From the NCBI GenBank assembly GCA_009779895.1, contig WRBB01000014.1:1-64000 (forward strand): a DNA stretch of 64,000 nucleotides, written 5' to 3'. A model generated the notes under the pieces. It saw only the letters and a program-made list of their open reading frames with translations, was not told the DNA's origin and did no database searches. Source of the stretch: Lachnospiraceae bacterium (GTDB lineage: Bacteria; Bacillota; Clostridia; Lachnospirales; Lachnospiraceae). A program made the translations under genes and the position numbers. Positions 8,755 through 17,024 of this stretch are shown piece after piece; position 1 is the stretch's first letter, and every line of letters starts with the position of its first letter.

Positions 8755-10046
8755 ATGAAAAAAACATTACCAATCGGTTTAGATGACTTTAGAATTATGC
8801 GTGAGCATAATAAGTATTATGTAGATAAAACACGAATGATTAAAGATTTTATTGAATATGAGAATATCGTAACTTTGATTACTCGTCCACGTCGTTTTGG
8901 TAAGACATTGAATATGACGATGTTACGTGATTTTTTTGATATTTCACAGGATAGCAAGGATATTTTTTATGGTTTAGCGATTATGGATACGGTTTATGCA
9001 ACACAGATTAATTCTGCTCCTGTGATATATTTAACTTTAAAGAATTGTACCGGCAAGAGCGTAGAATCTTTGGAGGCATCCATTGCGGAAGAGATACGAA
9101 AAGAGTACATAAAATATGAATCGGTTTTTGTTGATGTTGACCAACAAAAATCGGTGTATGTTCGTTATTTTGAAACATTAAAAATGTTAGAAAATGAAAA
9201 TATAACAGAAACACGTCTGAAAAATAGTATTGCTTATTTGATGGAAGCACTACATGTACGTTATGGTATTCGTCCAATCGTATTGATTGATGAGTATGAT
9301 AATCCTATTATCAGTGCACATAAGGGAGGGTTTAGAGAGGAATTTTCAGATTTTTATTCAACATTTCTAACAGTATTATTAAAAGGTAATTCCCATTTGG
9401 GTCAAGCATTGCTTACGGGTATTCAACGTGTAGCAAAGGAAAGTATTTTTTCAAGGTTAAACAATCTTGTTGTGTACAATGTATTAAGTAAGCGCTACTC
9501 TGATTATTTCGGATTAACCGGAAAGGAAACCGAAAAACTGCTAGATTATTATGGGGTTGAATTAAATGATGCTGTGAGGGGTTTTTATGATGGTTATTCA
9601 TTTTCCGGAACGGAAATTTACAATCCGTGGTCTATTTTAAATTATGTAAGTGAGGAAGAGTTGAAACCTTATTGGGTAAATACTTCAACGAATGCTCTTA
9701 TCACAGAGTCGCTTTTATCGGCAGATTATGATTTTCATAAAGGGTTTGAAGAGTTAATTGTGAATGGTCAGACAGAGATTGCTGCTAATTTAGAAGCTTC
9801 TTTTGTGGAGTTGCCAAAGACGGAAACGTTGTGGGGTTTGCTGGTAAACGCCGGATATCTAACGATTATTAATGCGGATTTTGAGTATGAGTTATTTACG
9901 GTTAGAATTCCGAATCGGGAAGTGATGACGGAGTTACGTAAAATTGTGAGCGACTATACAAAGTTATCTGCTCAAAGTTTACAGAAAATGTTGAAGTCTT
10001 GATACAAGGTGACACGGATGAATTTTATGAAATGGTTGCTTTATAG
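8755..10046 (+). pseudogene. AAA-ATPase-like protein (PF09820 type), frameshifted and lacking its nuclease domain
   Basis: The readable protein (8755-10002, 415 residues) begins MKKTLPIGLDDFRIMREHNK and has the family's YYVDKT, ITRPRRFGKTLNM (Walker A-like) and VLIDEYDNPI (Walker B-like) motifs. Family members are usually over 500 residues, with a C-terminal PD-(D/E)XK nuclease domain. Here the frame stops after LQKMLKS at 10002. From base 9999 a shifted frame continues LIQGDTDEFYEM, the expected family continuation, until a stop at 10046. This points to loss of one base near 9997-10000 plus deletion of the nuclease part. The start is placed at 8755 behind GAGGGGGG. Cellular function is unknown. 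The ATPase-like part may still be made. Confidence 0.75.
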
Positions 10047-10095
10047 TGTTTGCTGAAGAGGAGATTTGGTAAATCGATGGTTAGTTAATATGCTT

Positions 10096-10133
10096 ATTAA
10101 ATAGGGAGGGCTTAAATGCCCTCTCTATTTAAT
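10096..10133 (+). terminator. Strong stem-loop terminator
   Basis: Arms of 16 bases (10096-10111 and 10118-10133) pair with a single G-T and enclose the loop TTAAAT. The A/T-rich ends supply a U run in either direction. It isolates the decayed ATPase gene from the CODH module. The rest of 10047-10290 shows nothing else recognisable. Confidence 0.75.
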
Positions 10134-10290
10134 TCTGATATCAACAAATCATAATTTGATACATGACAAATGTTGTGTTTTTTGTTAATATAATATTCAT
10201 ATAATGAGAGCGAAAGACCGTTTCTATCAAGGGATTGAGAGGTATCTTGTAAAAATCTTACAAAAAATTTAATCATTATGTAATAAAATA

Positions 10291-10315
10291 ATACTTGATA
10301 ATTTTAGTCAAATAT
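10291..10315 (+). promoter_or_regulatory. Rrf2/IscR-type operator overlapping the promoter of the CODH operon
   Basis: A 25-base near-palindrome has outer arms ATACTTGA (10291-10298) and TCAAATAT (10308-10315) around an A/T-rich centre. This is the layout of IscR/CymR-like Rrf2 family sites as I remember them. It contains TTGATA (10295-10300), a good -35, with TATAAG at 10316-10321 as a possible -10 (spacing 15, shorter than ideal). Its position 33 bases upstream of an Rrf2 gene suggests autoregulation and control of the cooS operon. Confidence 0.6.
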
Positions 10316-10347
10316 TATAAGTTATTAAGTAGAAAGAGGTGATTGTT

Positions 10348-10752
10348 ATGTTGTTAACAAGAGAATGTGACTATGGCGTTCGTATTATTCGTGCTTTATC
10401 GAATGGTGAGAAGAAAATGGTGAAGACCATTTGTATGGAGGAAAAGGTGCCGGATCAGTATGCTTATAAAATTTTGAAGAAACTGGAAAAGGCCGGTTTT
10501 GTTCAGAGTATGCGTGGGCGTGATGGCGGGTATCAATTGATCAAATCCTTAGATACATTCTCTTTGTATGATGTAGTGATATCCATTGATGAAAACTTGT
10601 TTATTGCCGGTTGTTTGTATGATGATGATTTTTGTTCCTTTCGGGATGGAGAGCATCCATGTAAAGTTCATAAGGAGCTTGACCGTGTTCAGCAGGTGTT
10701 GGTTAAGGAGTTAAAAGCAAAAAAAATAACTGAAATTATGGAAGCCTCTTGA
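10348..10752 (+). CDS. Rrf2 family transcriptional regulator, probably Fe-S binding
   Basis: A 134-residue winged-helix regulator beginning MLLTRECDYGVRIIRAL, the classic Rrf2 N-terminus. A recognition helix lies near DQYAYKILKKLEKAG and the wing at GRDGGYQL. The C-terminal half carries three cysteines and a histidine spaced C-x6-C-x8-C-x2-H (GCLYDDDFCSF, then PCKVH). This resembles the cluster ligands of IscR and RsrR-type sensors, with slightly longer spacing. The ATG at 10348 is chosen because AGAGGTG precedes it; a GTG three codons earlier overlaps that site. It lies 50 bases before cooS with no terminator between them, so it is probably cotranscribed. I infer a redox- or Fe-S-responsive switch for the CODH genes. 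Confidence 0.88.
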   Translation: MLLTRECDYGVRIIRALSNGEKKMVKTICMEEKVPDQYAYKILKKLEKAGFVQSMRGRDGGYQLIKSLDTFSLYDVVISIDENLFIAGCLYDDDFCSFRDGEHPCKVHKELDRVQQVLVKELKAKKITEIMEAS

Positions 10753-10802
10753 TTTTTGTAACTATGGGTAAAGTGAGTTTATGAAGCAGAGGAGTATTTG
10801 TT

Positions 10803-12689
10803 ATGACACAACGTTTTAGTTGCAGTACTTGTAAAAGTGCGGACAAGGTATTGGAGCAGTTTATTTCAGATCTGCCCATGGAGACTTCTTTTCATCGTGT
10901 AGAGTCTCAAGAGGTAAAGTGTGAGTTTGGTTTAGAGGGTGTTTGCTGTCGTCTTTGTGCCAATGGTCCATGTCGGATTACCCCGGATTCTCCAAAAGGC
11001 ATCTGTGGAGCCAATGCAGATACTATGGTGACACGAAATTTCTTGCGTGCAGTTTCTGCCGGATCCGGATGTTATATCCATATTGTTGAAAATACTGCGA
11101 GAAATTTAAAAAATGCCGCTCTTGCAAAGGATACTTTGAAAGGTACAAAGGCATTGGAACGTCTTTGTGATATGTTTGGCATTTCCGGCGGTGATGTGTA
11201 TAGCAAGGCGATAAAAGTAGCGGATGCCGTTTTGATTGATTTATATAAGCCTGACTTTGAAAAGATGGATCTGACCAAAAAGTTGGCTTATCCCCCAAGG
11301 TACAAGCGTTGGGAGGAACTGGGAATTTTGCCGGGGGGTGCGAAATCAGAAGTGTTTTCCGGTACGGTGAAGAGTTCGACCAATCTAAATTCTGACCCTG
11401 TGGACATGTTGCTTCATTGCTTGCGTCTGGGGATTTCTACAGGTTTGTATGGTTTGACATTGACAAATTTACTCAATGATGTGATGTTAGGTGAGCCGGA
11501 AATTCGCCAGGCACCTGTTGGTTTGCGTGTGATTAATCCGGAATACATCAATATTATGATTACAGGTCATCAGCATTCGATGATTGCTTATTTACAAGAT
11601 AGATTGGGTGATGAAGATGTGATTCAAAAAGCTCGGGCTGTTGGGGCAAAAGGTTTTAAATTAGTAGGATGTACTTGTGTGGGCCAAGACTTACAATTGC
11701 GTGGTTCTCATTATACAAACGTTTTTGATGGTCATGGCGGAAACAATTTTACCAGTGAGATTATTTTATCTACCGGAGCCATTGATGCGGTTATTACGGA
11801 TTTCAATTGTACTTTGCCGGGCATAGAGCCTATTTGCGAAGCGTTGCAGATTAAACAAGTTTGTATTGATGCAGTGGCAAAAAAAGCCAATGCGACTTTG
11901 ATTGATTTTAGTTTTGATGTACGTAAGGCAACTTCGGAAAATATTTTAGATGAAGTAGTTGCTGCTTATAAAATACGTCGTGGTATTGTGCCTTTGCGTG
12001 TATTGCCTGATCATGGAAATGACACGACTTTGACAGGGATTAGCGAAGTCTCTTTGAAAGCTTTTTTAGGTGATACTTGGCAACCTCTGATTGCTTTGAT
12101 TGCGGATGGTAGCATCAAAGGTCTGGCGGCGGTAGTGGGATGTTCCAATTTGACTGCCGGTGGTCATGATGTATTGACCGTTGAGATGACCAAAGCATTG
12201 ATTGCAAAAGATATTTTAGTGTTATCAGCGGGATGTTCGTCAGGTGGTTTGGAAAATTGTGGTTTGATGTCACCGGAAGCAGCGGAGTTGGCCGGTCCGA
12301 AGTTAAAAGCGGTTTGCCAACAGTTGGGGATTCCGCCGGTATTGAATTTTGGTCCATGTTTGGCCATTGGACGGCTTGAAATTGTGGCCATGGAAATTGC
12401 GGAGGCTCTTGGGGTTGACATTCCACAACTTCCTTTGGTGCTGTCTGCACCGCAGTGGTTGGAAGAGCAAGCGTTAGCGGATGGCGCTTTTGGCCTTGCT
12501 TTGGGCTTGCCATTGCACTTAGGGTTACCTCCTTTTGTAACCGGAAGCCCGATTGCGGTACAAGTATTATGTGAAGATATGAAAACCCTGACAGGTGGCC
12601 ATGTATTAATCAATGGTGATGCGGAAGAATCCGCTGTGTTATTGGAAGATATTATCCTCCAAAAACGCCGTGATTTGAATTTGGCATAA
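10803..12689 (+). CDS. cooS: Anaerobic Ni-Fe carbon monoxide dehydrogenase catalytic subunit
   Basis: A 628-residue cytoplasmic CODH that interconverts CO and CO2. Cluster D/B ligands are visible as Cys40, the pair Cys48-Cys49, Cys52, Cys57 and Cys68, at nearly the same positions as in the Carboxydothermus enzyme. C-cluster candidates are His256 (GHQHSM), Cys292 in VGCTCVGQD, the Cys of TDFNCTLPG, VVGCSN, SAGCSSGG and FGPCLA. The usual motif at the second site is G-x-C-C-T-G-N-E; here it is GCTCVGQD, so this is a divergent clade. The SDHGR-type segment after the B-cluster is also changed (GCYIHIVENTARNL). It is followed 12 bases later by a CooF-like ferredoxin, and no acetyl-CoA synthase gene is present. 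This suggests CO oxidation for reducing power, or detoxification, rather than carbon fixation. Confidence 0.93.
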   Translation: MTQRFSCSTCKSADKVLEQFISDLPMETSFHRVESQEVKCEFGLEGVCCRLCANGPCRITPDSPKGICGANADTMVTRNFLRAVSAGSGCYIHIVENTARNLKNAALAKDTLKGTKALERLCDMFGISGGDVYSKAIKVADAVLIDLYKPDFEKMDLTKKLAYPPRYKRWEELGILPGGAKSEVFSGTVKSSTNLNSDPVDMLLHCLRLGISTGLYGLTLTNLLNDVMLGEPEIRQAPVGLRVINPEYINIMITGHQHSMIAYLQDRLGDEDVIQKARAVGAKGFKLVGCTCVGQDLQLRGSHYTNVFDGHGGNNFTSEIILSTGAIDAVITDFNCTLPGIEPICEALQIKQVCIDAVAKKANATLIDFSFDVRKATSENILDEVVAAYKIRRGIVPLRVLPDHGNDTTLTGISEVSLKAFLGDTWQPLIALIADGSIKGLAAVVGCSNLTAGGHDVLTVEMTKALIAKDILVLSAGCSSGGLENCGLMSPEAAELAGPKLKAVCQQLGIPPVLNFGPCLAIGRLEIVAMEIAEALGVDIPQLPLVLSAPQWLEEQALADGAFGLALGLPLHLGLPPFVTGSPIAVQVLCEDMKTLTGGHVLINGDAEESAVLLEDIILQKRRDLNLA

Positions 12690-12701
12690 GGGGGTATCCA
12701 T

Positions 12702-13142
12702 ATGAGAAGAATTATAATTGATGCAGATAAATGTAAAGGTTGCAAGAATTGTTCCATGGCTTGTATTAAGGCACATAAGTCAAGTGATGCGACGTTGGCT
12801 TTTGCGGATCCTCAGTTTGAAAGCCGCAATACTATTTTGTTAAACGGAGAGAAAAAATATAAGCCTTTGTTTTGCCGCCATTGCGACAAGCCGGCCTGTG
12901 CGACAGCTTGCATGAGTGGTGCCATGATAAAAGATCCAAAAACCGGCCATGTGATTTATGATAGAGATAAATGTGCAACGTGTTTCATGTGTGTGATGAG
13001 CTGTCCTTTTGGTGTGTTAAAGCCGGATCGTATGACTAATACTTATGTGGTGAAGTGTGATTTCTGTGCAGAGCATGGTTCAGAGCCCAGTTGTGTAAAA
13101 TTATGTCCAACAAAGGCCATTACGGCCAAGGAGGTGAAATAA
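12702..13142 (+). CDS. cooF: CooF-like 4Fe-4S ferredoxin electron carrier
   Basis: A 146-residue protein with four cysteine clusters: CKGCKNCSMAC near the N-terminus, CRHCDKPACATAC, CATCFMCVMSC, and CDFC followed by CVKLC. This is the layout of DMSO reductase B/CooF-type proteins carrying four [4Fe-4S] clusters. It would take electrons from the CODH D-cluster and pass them to the flavoprotein encoded next. The start at 12702 follows an AAGGGGG site. The gene lies 12 bases after cooS and its stop is one base from the next start, so the three genes form one tight transcription unit. Confidence 0.9.
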   Translation: MRRIIIDADKCKGCKNCSMACIKAHKSSDATLAFADPQFESRNTILLNGEKKYKPLFCRHCDKPACATACMSGAMIKDPKTGHVIYDRDKCATCFMCVMSCPFGVLKPDRMTNTYVVKCDFCAEHGSEPSCVKLCPTKAITAKEVK

Positions 13143-13143
13143 G

Positions 13144-14367
13144 ATGAAACATGTGATTATCGGAGCAGGTGCCGCCGGTATTTCTGCGGCAAGGACCCTT
13201 CGCAAGCAGAGTGCGGTGGATGAAATTGTGATGATTGCGACGGACCGTTTGGCTTATTCACGTTGTATGTTGCATAAATATATTGGTGGAGAGCGTGATG
13301 AAAAAGGGATTTCTTTTGTAGAGGAGGATTTCTTTGAAAGCAACCGAATTCGTTTTTGTTCCGACCGGACGGTTACAAAGATAGATACAAGCAATCATCA
13401 AGTGTGTTTTGCAGATGGTGTGGAGTCTTATGATAAGCTTTTGATTGCCACCGGCGCAGAAAGTTTTTTCCCACCGATTCCGGGCTTAAAAGGTGCAAAA
13501 AATGTGTTTGGTTTGCGTGATTTGGTTGATGCAAGAGCCATTAAAAGTCAAGGGAGTAAGGCAAAACATGTAGTTGTAATCGGAGCCGGTTTGGTTGGTT
13601 TGGATGTTGCGTACGGATTGTTAGAAATGGGTAAGAAGCCCACGGTTGTGGAGATGGCGGATACGATTTTGTCTAGCAATTTAGATGCATCTGCGGCCCT
13701 TACGTATCAGATGAAATTTGAAGAAGCGGGTTGTATGTTCAAATTAGGTTGTAAGGTCGAAGGTGTTTTAAGTGATGCTTCGGGTCAGGTGTCAGCCATT
13801 ACGTTAGGGGATGGTAGTCAGTTGAATTGTGATCTTTTGGTTGTTGCTTCGGGCGTTCGTCCATCGATTGGATGGCTGGCGGATAGTGGTATTGTTTGCG
13901 AAAGAGGTGTTGTGGTAGACAATTATTTGGCTACCAACATAGCGAATGTTTATGCTGCCGGGGATGTAACGGGTCTTTCGGAGAGTTGGCCCAATGCGGT
14001 AGAGCAAGGGGAAGTAGCGGCGCAAAATATGCTTGGTATGCCAAATGAATACACAGATACATTTTCCCTAAAAAATACCATACATTTCTTTGGTATTCCA
14101 TCTTTGTCTGTTGGGAGATTGAACGGAAAAGAGGGGGATGTGGAAGAGAGCAGGGAAGATAGAAAACGCTATCAGAAAGTTATTTTGCGTGATGGTATCC
14201 CGGTTGGTGTTATTCTTCAAGGTGATATTTCCCGTAGTGGATTTTGGCAACAATTGATTAAAAATAAGGTGGACGTAAGTGGTCGCTCAAAAGATATTTG
14301 GAAAGTTTCTTTTGCGGATTCTTATGGCATAGAGGATAATGGCGAGTATAAGTGGTTGTTTGATTGA
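13144..14367 (+). CDS. FAD/NAD(P)-dependent oxidoreductase of the CODH operon
   Basis: A 407-residue pyridine-nucleotide-disulfide-type reductase of the rubredoxin/nitrite reductase group. The first dinucleotide fold is at IIGAGAAGISAARTL (residues 4-18). The second is at VVIGAGLVGLDVAYGL (about 142-157). The FAD-contacting motif NVYAAGDVTG is near residue 270. No redox-active CxxC pair is apparent, so electrons probably pass via FAD only. By its position after cooS-cooF it likely couples CO-derived electrons to NAD(P)+, as proposed for CooS-CooF-oxidoreductase operons in other anaerobes. Its start is the ATG at 13144 with AAGGAGGT directly upstream, in the end of cooF. Confidence 0.88.
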   Translation: MKHVIIGAGAAGISAARTLRKQSAVDEIVMIATDRLAYSRCMLHKYIGGERDEKGISFVEEDFFESNRIRFCSDRTVTKIDTSNHQVCFADGVESYDKLLIATGAESFFPPIPGLKGAKNVFGLRDLVDARAIKSQGSKAKHVVVIGAGLVGLDVAYGLLEMGKKPTVVEMADTILSSNLDASAALTYQMKFEEAGCMFKLGCKVEGVLSDASGQVSAITLGDGSQLNCDLLVVASGVRPSIGWLADSGIVCERGVVVDNYLATNIANVYAAGDVTGLSESWPNAVEQGEVAAQNMLGMPNEYTDTFSLKNTIHFFGIPSLSVGRLNGKEGDVEESREDRKRYQKVILRDGIPVGVILQGDISRSGFWQQLIKNKVDVSGRSKDIWKVSFADSYGIEDNGEYKWLFD

Positions 14368-14388
14368 AGTGCTACTTTCGCGAAAATG

Positions 14389-14417
14389 AGCGGATTCGAT
14401 TTATAATTGAATCCGCT
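14389..14417 (+). terminator. Hairpin after the CODH operon
   Basis: AGCGGATTC (14389-14397) and GAATCCGCT (14409-14417) are perfect 9-base arms 22 bases after the oxidoreductase stop. The following T run is poor (TTGTGTT). Termination is likely but may be leaky. A possible -10 (TATACT, 14423-14428) for galE follows directly. Confidence 0.5.
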
Positions 14418-14463
14418 TGTGTTATACTGTAAAGAGATTTATTTTGAAAGGGAGAGAGAGATT

Positions 14464-15480
14464 ATGGCGATTTTAGTTACCGGAGGAGCCGGTTATATCG
14501 GCAGCCATACCTGTGTTGAATTGTTGCAGCGTGGTTTTGAAGTAGTCGTGGTGGACAATCTAAGTAATGCCAGCAAAAGCGCTTTAAAGCGAGTGGAAGA
14601 GATTACAGGTAAAAGCTTGACTTTTTATGAAAATGATTTGCTGGATAAAGGGGCAATTACAAATATATTTGAAAAAGAAAAGATTAGTTCCGTGATTCAT
14701 TTTGCCGGTTTGAAGGCAGTAGGTGAGTCTGTAGTGAAGCCCTTGGCATATTATCATAACAATATTGTAGGTACTTTGATTCTTTGTGAAGTGATGCGGG
14801 ATTTTGGTGTAAAAGACATTGTGTTTAGTTCTTCGGCCACTGTGTATGGTACACCGGCTTTTGTGCCGATTACCGAGGATTGCCCTAAAGGAGAGATTAC
14901 CAATCCCTATGGTCAGACAAAGTCTATGTTGGAGCAGATATTGATTGATATACAAAAAGCAGACCCAGCGTGGAATGTGATTTTGCTACGTTATTTCAAT
15001 CCCATCGGTGCGCACAAAAGTGGTAATATTGGTGAGGATCCCAAAGGCATTCCAAACAATCTGGTGCCTTATATTTCTCAAGTTGCAGTGGGCAAGCTGG
15101 CGTGTTTGGGTGTGTTTGGTGATGATTATGATACGGTGGATGGCACAGGGGTTCGGGATTATATCCATGTGGTTGATTTGGCCGTTGGCCATGTAAAAGC
15201 GGTAGAGAAGTTTGCAGAGAGACGAGGTACTTTGATTTATAATCTTGGTACCGGCAAGGGATATTCTGTGTTGGAGGTGATCCAAGCCTTTGAAAAAGCT
15301 TGCGGTAAACCGATTCAATATGAGATAAAGCCACGTAGACCGGGTGATATCGCTACTTGTTATGCGGATCCCACAAAAGCAAAAGCCGAATTGGGTTGGA
15401 CGGCCCGGTTGGGATTGGCACAGATGTGTGAAGACACTTGGCGCTGGCAATCTAAAAACCCCCGGGGTTATGAGGATTAA
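14464..15480 (+). CDS. galE: UDP-glucose 4-epimerase
   Basis: A 338-residue short-chain-dehydrogenase-type sugar epimerase that interconverts UDP-glucose and UDP-galactose, supplying sugar for surface polymers. It has the NAD-binding [12 protein letters not shown] at the N-terminus, the SSSATVYG segment with catalytic Ser, and the NPYGQTK box with Tyr and Lys. The start is the ATG at 14464 after GGGAGAGAGA; an upstream in-frame ATG lacks a ribosome-binding site. It is first in the polysaccharide locus, with rfbD 25 bases downstream. Length and motifs are normal for GalE; a specificity for N-acetylated sugars cannot be excluded. Confidence 0.93.
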   Translation: MAILVTGGAGYIGSHTCVELLQRGFEVVVVDNLSNASKSALKRVEEITGKSLTFYENDLLDKGAITNIFEKEKISSVIHFAGLKAVGESVVKPLAYYHNNIVGTLILCEVMRDFGVKDIVFSSSATVYGTPAFVPITEDCPKGEITNPYGQTKSMLEQILIDIQKADPAWNVILLRYFNPIGAHKSGNIGEDPKGIPNNLVPYISQVAVGKLACLGVFGDDYDTVDGTGVRDYIHVVDLAVGHVKAVEKFAERRGTLIYNLGTGKGYSVLEVIQAFEKACGKPIQYEIKPRRPGDIATCYADPTKAKAELGWTARLGLAQMCEDTWRWQSKNPRGYED

Positions 15481-15505
15481 AGTAGATTTGGGAGAGTAAA
15501 TTAAG

Positions 15506-16369
15506 ATGAAAATTTTGGTAACAGGTGTAAAAGGTCAGCTTGGTTTTGACGTGGTTCATGTGTTAAAAGAAAATGCCCATGTGGTCATTGGTGTTGATGT
15601 AGAAGAGATGGATATTACAAAGGCTGACGTGGTTCGTGATTTTATTACAAAGGTTAAACCGGATGCAGTGATTCATTGTGCTGCCTATACGGCTGTGGAT
15701 GCGGCTGAAGACAACCCGGCGTTGTGTATGGCTGTTAATGCTGTGGGTACGGAAAGTATTGCTAAGGTTTGCAAAGAATTGGATATAAAGATGATGTATA
15801 TCAGCACGGATTATGTATTTCCTGGTGAGGGTGAGTCTCCCTGGAAGCCGGAGGATGTGCGCCAACCTTTGAATGTATATGGGAAAAGCAAGTATCAGGG
15901 AGAATTGGCGATTGAAAAGTATTTGAGTAAATATTTTATTGTACGTATCGCTTGGGTTTTTGGAGTTAATGGCAATAACTTTGTCAAGACGATGTTAAAG
16001 TTATCTCGAGATAGGGATGTGATAAGTGTGGTAGATGATCAAATCGGATCCCCGACTTACACGGCGGATTTAGCTGTGTTGTTGGCTGAGATGATTGAAA
16101 CGGATAAATATGGTAAGTATCATGCGACAAACGAGGGTTTGTGTACTTGGTATGAATTTGCCAAAGAGATATTCAGGCAGGCGCAGATTGATATGCAAGT
16201 AAATCCGGTGACCAGCGATAAATTTCCGGTGAAAGCAAAGCGTCCCCATAACAGTCGTTTGGATAAGTGTAAGTTGGTAGAACAGGGTTTTCAACCATTG
16301 CCGACTTGGCAGGATGCATTGGGCAGATATTTGCGTACGATTCAGGAGCAGGAGGATGGTTATGCATAA
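15506..16369 (+). CDS. rfbD: dTDP-4-dehydrorhamnose reductase
   Basis: A 287-residue NAD(P)H-dependent reductase that makes dTDP-L-rhamnose in the last step of the pathway. It shows the nucleotide motif GVKGQLGFDV, the STDYVFPG segment and the VYGKSKYQGE catalytic Tyr-Lys box. The partners rfbA, rfbB and rfbC are not in this window, so the pathway must be completed elsewhere. Two downstream glycosyltransferases look like rhamnosyltransferases, which fits. The end of the gene overlaps the start of the lipoprotein gene. Confidence 0.92.
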   Translation: MKILVTGVKGQLGFDVVHVLKENAHVVIGVDVEEMDITKADVVRDFITKVKPDAVIHCAAYTAVDAAEDNPALCMAVNAVGTESIAKVCKELDIKMMYISTDYVFPGEGESPWKPEDVRQPLNVYGKSKYQGELAIEKYLSKYFIVRIAWVFGVNGNNFVKTMLKLSRDRDVISVVDDQIGSPTYTADLAVLLAEMIETDKYGKYHATNEGLCTWYEFAKEIFRQAQIDMQVNPVTSDKFPVKAKRPHNSRLDKCKLVEQGFQPLPTWQDALGRYLRTIQEQEDGYA

Positions 16370-17024
16370 GAAAAAAATAGGTATCATGTTGTTGGTATTG
16401 GTTCTTGCTTTTGTTTTTACTGCTTGTGGTAGGGTAAATGAGGCGGCTTCTGATGTGCAAGTTGCGGATGAAGTGCAGCAAGAAATCGGTGCGGAGGAAA
16501 ATAATCGTGTAACAGAGGGAGCGGAAGTGTTGGAAGAAGAGGATGGTACGACCGATGTTTCAACGGATGTCCGAGATGCGGTTGGTGATTGTTGTGCATC
16601 GGACAATCAGGCTCATGAGGTAGATGCCGGAGCAGGGTGGGCAGGTATTGGTACGATTATTTTTATCCCAAATTCGGATGTAAGTGGTTTTGATGAAGTA
16701 TATGTAGAGTTGGAGGATTTGACGGCAGAAAATATAATAGATACTTTGATTGCCCATGGAGCTTTGCCGGAGGGTTTGTATGTGTTGGATTTTGCGGAAG
16801 TGGAATATAATGGGCAAACTGCTTTAGAATTGGATTTGTCCGCTGATTTCGAAAATTACTTAAACAGCCGTGGTTCTTCCGGAGAATACTATGCTTTAGG
16901 CAGTGTGGTAAATAGCTTTTTGTCTGCCTTTGGCAGCGATAGTATTCGTATAACCGTGACCGGTGAAACATTGGAAACGGGTCATGCCGGAGAAATACCC
17001 GGATTTATGTTTCGTTTTGAGTGA
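16362..17024 (+). CDS. GerMN-domain lipoprotein
   Basis: A 220-residue secreted lipoprotein. A signal peptide (MHKKKIGIMLLVLVLAFVF) ends in the lipobox FTAC, which would be cut and lipidated at Cys22 or close to it. An acidic linker follows. From about residue 105 a GerMN-like domain (SGFDEVYVELEDLTAENIID onward) resembles the C-terminal domain of GerM and related envelope proteins. The ATG at 16362 is chosen with AGGAGG six bases upstream; it overlaps the rfbD stop, so the two are cotranscribed. The 3' end overlaps the convergent glycosyltransferase gene by 20 bases. Function unknown; the domain occurs in sporulation and envelope contexts. Confidence 0.78.
   Translation: MHKKKIGIMLLVLVLAFVFTACGRVNEAASDVQVADEVQQEIGAEENNRVTEGAEVLEEEDGTTDVSTDVRDAVGDCCASDNQAHEVDAGAGWAGIGTIIFIPNSDVSGFDEVYVELEDLTAENIIDTLIAHGALPEGLYVLDFAEVEYNGQTALELDLSADFENYLNSRGSSGEYYALGSVVNSFLSAFGSDSIRITVTGETLETGHAGEIPGFMFRFE

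Noticed and set aside
12164..12757. 197-codon minus-strand frame opposite cooS
   Set aside because: It lies entirely opposite a clear CODH gene and its ferredoxin start, has no recognisable motifs and mirrors the codon structure of the plus strand.
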